Assembly (NCBI GenBank): GCA_934667465.1
Contig: CAKUMG010000391.1
Coordinates: 1 to 6,095, forward strand
Length of the DNA: 6,095 bases
Reading direction: 5' to 3'
Source of the DNA: an uncultured Actinoplanes sp.
Lineage (GTDB): Bacteria; Actinomycetota; Actinomycetes; Mycobacteriales; Micromonosporaceae
The position numbers were made by a program, and so were the translations under genes. Positions within the stretch are counted from its first letter, which is position 1. Each line of letters starts with the position of its first letter. Under the pieces are notes generated by a model. That model did no database searches, was not told the DNA's origin, and was given only the letters and a program-made list of their open reading frames with translations. This document shows, piece after piece, positions 1 through 4,819 of the stretch.

Positions 1-1
1 C

Positions 2-973
2 GGGCCGAACTCGGCGCTGCTCAACCAGAACATGCTGCACTCCGACCCGCCGGAGCACACGCGGCTGCGCAAGCTGGTCTCCCAGGCGTTCACGCCGCGC
101 CGGGTCGAGGCGCTGCGCCCCGACGTCGAGCGGGTGGCCGAGCGCCTCCTGGACCCGATCGCCGAGGCGGGCCGCGGCGACCTGGTCCGCGACTTCGCCG
201 CCCCGCTGCCGGTCACCGTCATCTGCGACGTGCTCGGCATCCCCGCCGCCCGCCGCGCCGACCTGGGCAACTGGGCCGGCACCATGCTGGCACCGCCCGC
301 CGACGACCCGGCCGCCCCGGCCCGCGCCGTCAAGGAGCTGATCGGCTTCCTGACCGCCCTGATCGCGAGCAAGCGCGACGCCCCGGGCGACGACATCCTC
401 TCCGCCCTCGTGGCGGCGCGCGACGAGGGCGACCGGCTCAGCGAGGACGAGCTCACGTCGCTGGCGTTCCTGATCCTCGTCGCCGGCTACGAGAACTCGG
501 TCCACCTGATCAGCGGCGCGCTGCTCACCCTGCTCCAGCACCCGGACCAGCTGCGGGAGCTGCGCGACGACCCGGCCCTGCTCCCCAACGCGGTCCGCGA
601 GCTGATGCGCTTCGAACCCCCGGCCCCGGTCTCCATCCGCCGTTTCGCCACGGAGGACCTGACCCTCGCCGGCGCCCGCATCCCGGCCGGCGACACCGTC
701 ATGATCGCCATCGCCGCCGCCGACCGCGACCCGGCCCGCTGGCCCGCCCCGGACACCCTCGACCTGCGCCGCGAAACCTCGGCCCAGCTCACCCTCGGCC
801 ACGGCATCCACTACTGCCTGGGCGCGCCGCTGGCCCGCCTCGAAGGCGAGGTCGCGCTCGCCGCCGTCCTCCGCCGCCTCCCGGCCCTGACCCTGGACAC
901 CCCGCCGGAGCGGCTGCGCTGGCGCAACTCGTACCGCAGCCGCGCCCTGCTCTCCCTGCCCGTCCGCGCCTGA
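2..973 (+). CDS. cytochrome P450, 5' end missing
   Basis: Bacterial class I cytochrome P450, a haem-thiolate monooxygenase that would hydroxylate or oxidise a small molecule using electrons from a ferredoxin and its reductase. The frame is open from base 2, so the real start lies before the window. 323 residues are visible against about 400 for the family, so roughly 80 N-terminal residues are missing. Visible motifs are the helix C stretch DPPEHTRLRK with the haem-propionate His and Arg (bases about 47-76), helix I AGYENS (482-499), the K-helix ExxR as ELMR (599-610), and the haem loop LGHGIHYCLG (794-823) with the Cys ligand at 815-817. Overall wording resembles CYP107-type actinobacterial P450s. 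Two motif positions are unusual: Asn replaces the helix I Thr, and Leu replaces the Phe that normally opens the haem loop. No ferredoxin gene is in view. The substrate cannot be told. Confidence 0.96.
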   Translation, partial: GPNSALLNQNMLHSDPPEHTRLRKLVSQAFTPRRVEALRPDVERVAERLLDPIAEAGRGDLVRDFAAPLPVTVICDVLGIPAARRADLGNWAGTMLAPPADDPAAPARAVKELIGFLTALIASKRDAPGDDILSALVAARDEGDRLSEDELTSLAFLILVAGYENSVHLISGALLTLLQHPDQLRELRDDPALLPNAVRELMRFEPPAPVSIRRFATEDLTLAGARIPAGDTVMIAIAAADRDPARWPAPDTLDLRRETSAQLTLGHGIHYCLGAPLARLEGEVALAAVLRRLPALTLDTPPERLRWRNSYRSRALLSLPVRA

Positions 974-1034
974 CCCGCGCCGGCCGGGCCCGGTAGGGGT
1001 CGCCCCGGCTGGACAGGGCGGGGGCGCGGGCTTT
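974..1034 (+). terminator. candidate hairpin terminator after the P450 gene
   Basis: Starting at the base after the P450 stop, CCCGCGCC (974-981) can pair perfectly with GGCGCGGG (1023-1030). Inside lie nested options: GCCGGG (983-988) with CCCGGC (1004-1009), and GGGG/CCCC around a TCG loop (996-1006). The outer arm is followed by CTTTA, so there is only a short T run. Position and structure fit a GC-rich actinobacterial terminator, but folding potential is common at this G+C. Confidence 0.45.
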
Positions 1035-1100
1035 ACATTGGATACACGCCGTTGCGAGTTCTTCCCCCGTGGAATTCGCAGCGGCGTCTATATTTCCCAC
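1031..1100 (+). promoter_or_regulatory. locally AT-richer stretch with a -10-like hexamer
   Basis: This stretch is clearly less GC-rich than its surroundings. It holds TTTACA (1032-1037, -35-like) and TATATT (1089-1094, -10-like), but these two are far too distant to form one promoter. CCGTGG (1067-1072) and CCACGG (1097-1102) form an inverted repeat around the TATATT. A promoter or operator for the following nuclease-like frame is possible; no hexamer pair with normal 16-18 base spacing was found. Confidence 0.22.
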
Positions 1101-1318
1101 GGATTCCGCACCCCCTCCCGCCCGCGGAGATCTGCCCGCCCGGCATCGGCCAGACCCAGGTGGCGCTGCGGCTCACCCGGCACCCGGCGACGTCGCCGAG
1201 GCACGTCGAGCTGGTGCGGTTCCACCCCCGACGGGCGGCGGCGCTCCGTGCCGCCGAACCGGCTGATCCACGACCGGGTAAGCGCCGTGGCGCCGGTGAG
1301 CCCCGGCCACTCGTACCA

Positions 1319-1798
1319 ATGACGGGAGCGCTCGACGGCGCCGCGGCCGAAGGGATCTGGGACTTCCAGCTGCGCTCGTACCTCGCCGAGTTCCGGTTCG
1401 AGCAGCCGGCCGGGCTGGACCGGCTCGATGCCGAGGTGCGGGCGCTGATCGCCGAGCCGCCTGCCGCCCGATCCGCGCGACGGGGCCCTCGTCGGTCAGC
1501 GGGATCTTGTGCTGCTCGGCGCGTCGGACGGCGGCTGCGCGAGTTGCCCGTTGCGCGGACCGGACGGGCCGACTTCGTGGTGTCGGAGGGGTCCGCGCCC
1601 GTGGCGGTCTACGACGCGAAGTACCGCTGGTGGCATGAGGCGCCCAACACCGGCGAGATCTTCCAGATGCACATGTACGCGCACCGGCTCGGCGTCTCCC
1701 GCGCCGCGCTCGTGTATCCGAGCCCCGGGCCACGCAGTGCCGAGACGCGCGTCGGGGGCGTGACGATCGAGTGCGTCGGGCGGCCACTGCGGGCGTAG
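1319..1798 (+). pseudogene. remnant of a McrC-like PD-(D/E)XK nuclease (C-terminal part)
   Basis: The last 80 or so residues look like the C-terminal nuclease domain of McrC/DUF2357-type restriction proteins. They contain GRADFVV with the first catalytic Asp (codon 1571-1573), VYDAKYR with the D-x-K pair (1613-1621), and EIFQMHMYAHRLG with a QxxxY motif (Q codon 1664, Y codon 1676), followed by ALVYP. The active-site set therefore appears intact. The rest does not: the N-terminal domain of about 200-300 residues normal for McrC is absent, the frame from 1052 onward reads as Arg/Pro-rich sequence, and the best ATG (1319) has no Shine-Dalgarno sequence. Between about 1452 and 1560 the frame one base later (PPDPRDGALVGQRDLVLLG) looks more protein-like, suggesting compensating frameshifts. 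No McrB-type GTPase is nearby. It could instead be a short intact nuclease; I favour decay. Confidence 0.5.
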
Positions 1799-1895
1799 CG
1801 CTGCTCACAAAAGGGCGCACAGGTGGCCGAACCACCCGCCGCCCGGAGACAATGGACGCGTCTGGCAACGGCGCGCTCGGGGTCCTCGTTCTCGC
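1799..1895 (+). other. leader region upstream of the DUF3152 gene
   Basis: No gene is seen here. GGTGG-CCGAA-CCACC (1822-1836) is a small perfect hairpin that could help stop transcription from the left. GACAAT (1848-1853) is a weak -10-like hexamer without a good -35. The promoter of the lipoprotein gene is expected here but cannot be placed with confidence. Confidence 0.3.
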
Positions 1896-1914
1896 CGGGG
1901 CAGCATCTGCCCCG
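1896..1914 (+). promoter_or_regulatory. perfect hairpin abutting the ribosome binding site
   Basis: CGGGGCAG (1896-1903), loop CAT (1904-1906) and CTGCCCCG (1907-1914) form an 8-bp perfect stem. Its last base is directly followed by the Shine-Dalgarno AGGAG (1915-1919) of the DUF3152 lipoprotein gene starting at 1928. In the mRNA it would sit at the edge of the ribosome footprint, so it may influence translation or mRNA stability. It lacks a T run, so it is not a typical terminator. The structure is seen; the function is inferred. Confidence 0.5.
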
Positions 1915-1927
1915 AGGAGAGATGACG

Positions 1928-2707
1928 ATGCTTCAGGTTGCGCGGCGGATCGCGGCCGCGGTGATGGCGGTCGGCGTGCTCGCCGGGTGCGGGACGCAGG
2001 CGGCGCCGCCCTCGTTCCGGGGCGGGATCCAGGCGCCGGCGGGGGCCAGTGCCGAGCCGCAGGTGGCGCGGAGTGCGCCGGGCGGGGTTACGCGGATCAC
2101 GTACCCGGCGCGGGGGTCGCGGCGGTGGGTGAGCGCGCCCGCGCAGACCGGGCCGGCCGCGGGGCGGTCGGGGACGCTGCTGCGCTACCGGGTGCTGGTG
2201 GAGCGCGACATCGCGGGGCTGCGCGCGGGCACGTTCGCCACGGCGGTGGCCGCGATCTTCGCCGCGGACGACGGGTGGACCGCCGGGGGCACGTGGCGGT
2301 TCCAGCGGGTCGGTGCCGGGCAGCCGTACGACTTCACGCTCTATCTGGTGACGCCGGACACGCGCGACGTGCTCTGCGCCGACGTGCCGGACGGCTACAC
2401 CTCGTGCCGCAACGGGGACCGCGTCGTGCTCAACGTGGCCCGCTGGGTCAAGGGCGTGCCCGCGTACCGGGGCGATCTGGACGGCTATCGCACGTACATG
2501 GTCAATCACGAGGTCGGTCATCGGCTCGGCCACGGTCACGAGCGCTGCCCGGGCGCGGGCGAGCCGGCGCCCGTCATGCTGCAGCAGACGCTGGGCCTGC
2601 ACGGATGCGAGCCCAACGACGTGCCCTATCCGGGCGGGCAGCGCTACGCCGGGCCGCCGGGGCAGTATCCGGACGAGGCCCCGCGCCGGGACGCGGGACG
2701 GTCGTGA
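1928..2707 (+). CDS. DUF3152 family lipoprotein, putative metzincin-like zinc protease
   Basis: Predicted exported lipoprotein of 259 residues. The signal peptide (residues 1-20: Arg pair, then a hydrophobic run) ends in the lipobox LAGC with Cys21 as the lipidation site, so the protein should be tethered to the outer face of the membrane. A Ser/Ala/Pro-rich linker precedes the DUF3152 domain (about 75-250). That domain holds HEVGHRLGHGH, an exact HExxHxxGxxH motif with zinc ligands H194, H198 and H204 and catalytic E195. M217 in APVMLQ is placed like a metzincin Met-turn. Four Cys outside the lipobox could form two disulfides. The ATG at 1928 is chosen because AGGAG (1915-1919) lies 8 bases upstream and the lipobox then falls at residue 21; the in-frame ATG at 1922 has almost no spacing. 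Family members are common in actinobacteria; their substrates are, to my knowledge, not established. Confidence 0.87.
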   Translation: MLQVARRIAAAVMAVGVLAGCGTQAAPPSFRGGIQAPAGASAEPQVARSAPGGVTRITYPARGSRRWVSAPAQTGPAAGRSGTLLRYRVLVERDIAGLRAGTFATAVAAIFAADDGWTAGGTWRFQRVGAGQPYDFTLYLVTPDTRDVLCADVPDGYTSCRNGDRVVLNVARWVKGVPAYRGDLDGYRTYMVNHEVGHRLGHGHERCPGAGEPAPVMLQQTLGLHGCEPNDVPYPGGQRYAGPPGQYPDEAPRRDAGRS

Positions 2708-2751
2708 GAGAGTCGCCGGGAATGCTTGCTCGATACAGGGGGATTGCCACC

Positions 2752-3504
2752 ATGCGGTACGCGGCCGTCGGCGACAGCTACAGCGAGGGTCTCGGCGACG
2801 AGCTGCCCGACGGGACGATGCGCGGCTGGACCGACCTGGTCGCCGCCGGCCTGGCGGCGGAGCTCGCCGAGCAGGTCGACTACGCCAACTTCGCCGTACG
2901 GGGTCGCCTGCTCGACCCCATCGTCCGCGACCAGCTCGAGGCGGCACTGAGCCTCTCCCCCGCCCCGACGCTGATCACCCTCAACGGCGGCGGCAACGAC
3001 ATGCTGCGCCCCGGCACCGACGTGCCCCGGCTCATCGGCCTGATCGAGCGCGCCCTGCGCCGCGCGGCGGAGGCGGGCATCCCCCTGGCCGTGGTCAGCG
3101 GCGCCGACCCGTCGGACCGCCTGCCGTTCGGCGCCATGATGCGCCGCCGCGGCGAGCTGCTGACCGAGGCGACGCGCAAGCTGGCCGACGAGCACGGCGC
3201 CACGCTCATCGACGTGTTCCACGACGAGGAGATCCGCAAGGCCGCGTACTGGGCCCCGGACCGCCTGCACCTCAACACCGCCGGCCACCAGCGCGTGGCG
3301 GGCCTGGTCCTCGCCGGTCTCGGCTACGACCGGGCCGCCCACGTCGTCGACCCGGCCCCCGCCGAGAGCCGCCGCGTCCTGGCCGAGGCCCGCTACTACC
3401 GCGAGCACGTCCTGCCCTGGGTCAACCGCCGCCTGCGCGGCCGCTCCTCGGGCGACAACCTCACCGGCAAGCACGTCACCTGGACCCCGGTCCCCGCCGC
3501 CTGA
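2752..3504 (+). CDS. SGNH/GDSL-family hydrolase, cytosolic
   Basis: Esterase/lipase-fold hydrolase of 250 residues with all SGNH blocks. Block I is GDSYSEG with nucleophile Ser9. Block II is likely the NFAVRG stretch, with Gly51. Block III is LNGGGND with Asn82 for the oxyanion hole. Block V is DRLHLNTAGH with Asp170 and His173. There is no signal peptide, so it should act in the cytoplasm; the acyl or glycosyl ester substrate cannot be read from the sequence. The C-terminal tail after about residue 200 (ARYYREHVLPWVNRRLRGRSSGD) is typical of actinobacterial members of this group. The start at 2752 has AGGGGGA (2737-2743) 8 bases upstream; an in-frame ATG at 2722 would add 10 residues but has a poorer ribosome site. 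It begins 44 bases after the DUF3152 stop on the same strand, so co-transcription is plausible, though a shared function is not evident. Confidence 0.94.
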   Translation: MRYAAVGDSYSEGLGDELPDGTMRGWTDLVAAGLAAELAEQVDYANFAVRGRLLDPIVRDQLEAALSLSPAPTLITLNGGGNDMLRPGTDVPRLIGLIERALRRAAEAGIPLAVVSGADPSDRLPFGAMMRRRGELLTEATRKLADEHGATLIDVFHDEEIRKAAYWAPDRLHLNTAGHQRVAGLVLAGLGYDRAAHVVDPAPAESRRVLAEARYYREHVLPWVNRRLRGRSSGDNLTGKHVTWTPVPAA

Positions 3505-3598
3505 TCCCCACGACCTTCGCCGCCCGGGCCGCGAGCCGCCCGAGATCCGATCCGAGCCGCCTGAGCCGCGATCGCCGCCGGGCCGCCGGGCCGCGGCC
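3505..3598. other. intergenic space between convergent genes
   Basis: No gene is seen. This lies between the ends of the SGNH hydrolase (+) and the VOC gene (-) and is dominated by CCG/GCC-type simple sequence. Short inverted repeats such as CGGGC/GCCCG (around 3525-3543) and GGCCG/CGGCC (about 3583-3600) could serve as bidirectional terminators, but none has a T run and none is convincing alone. Confidence 0.35.
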
Positions 3599-3685
3599 GG
3601 TCAGGGTCCGCGCCGGTCAGGGTCCGCGCCGGTCAGGGTCCGCGCCGGTCAGGGTCCGTGCCGGTCAGGGTCCGCGCGGGTCAGG
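3599..3685. repeat. 16-bp tandem repeat array, 5.4 copies, covering the VOC stop codon
   Basis: The unit GGTCAGGGTCCGCGCC starts at 3599, 3615, 3631, 3647 and 3663. The first three copies are identical, the fourth has one change (CGTG), the fifth ends in G, and a 7-base partial copy runs 3679-3685. The partial copy supplies the TGA stop (3681-3683 read on the minus strand) of the VOC gene. Since 16 is not a multiple of three and each unit contains TCA (TGA on the minus strand), copy number changes would stay outside the coding frame. Confidence 0.95.
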
Positions 3686-4088
3686 CCTTGGTCTGGGAGA
3701 AGCGGAGCATGTTGCCCGCGGGGTCGCGGAAGGCGCAGTCGCGGACGCCGTACGGCATGTCCATCGGTTCCTGCATGACCTCGGCGCCCGAGGCCTGGAT
3801 CCGCTCGAAGAGGGCGTCCACGTCGTCGGTGCTGAAGACCAGGCCGCCCAGGGAGCCCTTGGCCAGCAGGTTCTTGATGGTCTCGCCGTCCTCGGACGGG
3901 CGGCCGACGCCCGCGGTCTGCAGGACGATGCCGAGCTCGGGCTGGCCGGCCGGGCCGACCGTGAGCCAGCGGCCGAACTCCATGTTCACGTCGTTGCGGA
4001 CCTCGAGGCCGAGCACGTCGCGGTAGAACGCCAGCGCCGCCTCGTGGTCGTCGACTTCCAGGAAGGTGTGCTGCAGGTTCAGTCTCAT
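3681..4088 (-). CDS. VOC family protein (glyoxalase/bleomycin-resistance fold)
   Basis: Small vicinal-oxygen-chelate fold protein of 135 residues with two beta-alpha-beta-beta-beta modules. The first module starts LQHTFLEVDDHEAALAFYRDVLGLEV (a motif broken here only by residues typical of the fold). The second starts GGLVFSTDDVDALFERI and ends FRDPAGNMLRFSQ. Of the usual metal ligands, H7 and E51 are present. The second-module His position (strand LVFSTDD) and the final Glu (GNxLEL, here GNMLRF with Arg129) are missing, so it may bind a ligand or drug rather than catalyse a metal reaction. The start at 4088 lies 11 bases after the stop of the AraC-type gene, with only a weak GGCGGG ribosome site, which points to translation coupled to that gene. 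Such AraC+VOC pairs are common in actinobacteria. Its substrate is unknown. Confidence 0.93.
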   Translation of the reverse strand: MRLNLQHTFLEVDDHEAALAFYRDVLGLEVRNDVNMEFGRWLTVGPAGQPELGIVLQTAGVGRPSEDGETIKNLLAKGSLGGLVFSTDDVDALFERIQASGAEVMQEPMDMPYGVRDCAFRDPAGNMLRFSQTKA

Positions 4089-4099
4089 GCCCGCCGACG

Positions 4100-4672
4100 C
4101 TACGCGGGCGCCGCGACCTGCGCTTCTCCGTTCCTGCTCGCCCCACCCTCGCCCGCGCACGAGGGCGAGACCCCGGACAAGGGCGAGACCGCGGACGAGG
4201 CCGAGACCGCGCACGAGGGCGCAGGTGAGAACGCGGGCGCAGGTGAGAGCGCGGGCGCAGGTGAGGCGACGGGCGCGGGCGGTCGCCGCATCGGGCGGGT
4301 GACGAACATGGCGTAGCACCCGGGGACGACGGCGATGGCCGTGTGGTCGCGGGCCCGGTACGCGCTCGGGCTCTCCCCCACCAGCTCGGTGAAGCGGGTG
4401 CTGAACGAGCCCAGCGACGTACACCCGACGGCCATGCACACGTCGGTCACGCTGAGCTCGCCCAGCCGCAGCAGGGCCTTGGCACGCTCGATGCGGCGGG
4501 TCATGAGATAGCTGTACGGCGTCTCCCCGTACGCGGCGCGGAACCGGCGCGAGAAGTGGGCGGGCGACATCAGCGCGGCGCGGGCCATCGCGGGCACGTC
4601 CAGCGGCCGGGCGTACTCCCGGTCGATCAGGTCGCGGGCCCTGCGCAGGTGCACGAGCTCCTGGATCGTCAC
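4100..4672 (-). CDS. AraC-family transcriptional regulator with repeat-encoded C-terminal tail
   Basis: Short AraC/XylS-type regulator of 190 residues made almost only of the DNA-binding domain. HTH 1 spans about 24-47 (LDVPAMARAALMSPAHFSRR) and HTH 2 about 74-97 (SVTDVCMAVGCTSLGSFSTR), followed by the conserved FTELVGESPSAYR. There is no N-terminal sensor domain. The stretch AVVPGCYAMFVTRPMRR (115-130) is where close relatives usually end. Here about 60 more residues follow, rich in Pro, Ala and Ser, and residues 137-172 are six hexapeptides encoded by an 18-bp repeat. The GTG at 4672 is chosen because TIQELVHLRRARDLIDREYA matches the usual family start, and no in-frame ATG lies just upstream. 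The strong AGGAG lies 25 bases away and is better placed for two out-of-frame ATGs. It is likely autoregulatory and co-transcribed with the VOC gene. Confidence 0.94.
   Translation of the reverse strand: MTIQELVHLRRARDLIDREYARPLDVPAMARAALMSPAHFSRRFRAAYGETPYSYLMTRRIERAKALLRLGELSVTDVCMAVGCTSLGSFSTRFTELVGESPSAYRARDHTAIAVVPGCYAMFVTRPMRRPPAPVASPAPALSPAPAFSPAPSCAVSASSAVSPLSGVSPSCAGEGGASRNGEAQVAAPA
4158..4283. repeat. 18-bp in-frame minisatellite in the AraC-type gene
   Basis: Six 18-bp units start at 4158, 4176, 4194, 4212, 4230 and 4248, with a degenerate seventh to 4283. Two subtypes are seen. Units 1-3 are like GACGAGGCCGAGACCGCG and units 4-6 like AGCGCGGGCGCAGGTGAG, sharing the xxCGxGGGCG core. 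On the minus strand they encode hexapeptides such as SPAPAL, SPAPAF, AVSASS and AVSPLS. The unit is six codons, so gain or loss of copies keeps the regulator's frame. Confidence 0.9.
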
Positions 4673-4702
4673 CCCGCCAGCATCGCATCTCGAAGCTCTC
4701 CT
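4669..4702 (-). promoter_or_regulatory. translation start region of the AraC-type gene with a five-codon overlapping frame
   Basis: Read on the minus strand, AGGAG (4702-4698) is followed by ATGs at 4688 and 4683. The second opens ATG CTG GCG GGG TGA, whose TGA (4671-4669) overlaps the regulator's GTG start (4672-4670) as GTGA. This layout would let ribosomes that finish the mini-frame restart on the regulator. The bases are seen; translational coupling is inferred. Confidence 0.4.
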
Positions 4703-4704
4703 AC

Positions 4705-4743
4705 CCAGGGAGGAGACCCGGGGAGGAGACCCAGGGAGGAGAC
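4705..4743. repeat. three 13-bp tandem repeats upstream of the divergent genes
   Basis: The unit CCAGGGAGGAGAC occurs at 4705-4717, 4718-4730 (CCGGGG variant) and 4731-4743 (identical to the first). It lies in the 147-base gap between the AraC-type gene (-) and the membrane protein gene (+), 33 bases from the regulator's start. Possible roles are regulator binding sites or simply slippage; the purine-rich GGAGGAG on the plus strand also resembles ribosome sites but is too far from the start at 4820. Confidence 0.88.
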
Positions 4744-4819
4744 GGCGCTCCGACCACCGGCCGCAGATCCGGCCGCCGGGCGGGCGAAACTGGCACCGAA
4801 GCGGCCCAGGATCATGGAC

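Noticed and set aside
1771..2751. Long plus-strand open frame running from 1771 into the SGNH hydrolase, suggesting a 577-residue fusion
   Set aside because: Up to 2751 it is the wrong frame of the DUF3152 gene, full of Gly/Arg/Ala as expected for a high-GC shadow; the SGNH domain has its own start and ribosome site at 2752.
1805..2947. 380-codon minus-strand open frame opposite the lipoprotein and hydrolase genes
   Set aside because: Composition is Arg/Pro/His-rich without motifs, typical of an antisense shadow, while both plus-strand genes have full catalytic motifs.
3599..3685. CRISPR-like array
   Set aside because: The 16-bp units are directly adjacent with no spacers, so this is a simple tandem repeat.
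4158..4283. Separate plus-strand gene reading through the 18-bp array (Gly/Glu/Ala-rich)
   Set aside because: No ribosome site or domain supports it, and the opposite strand holds the regulator in frame.
3681..4688. Minus-strand open frame from ATG 4688 to the VOC stop, suggesting a single 335-residue protein with a good ribosome site
   Set aside because: Its first 200 residues are out of frame with the clear AraC domain and show no domain of their own; the VOC protein starts naturally at 4088.
4718..4743. GGGAGGAG sequences as the ribosome binding site of the plus-strand membrane gene
   Set aside because: They lie more than 75 bases before the start at 4820, which has its own AGGA at proper spacing.
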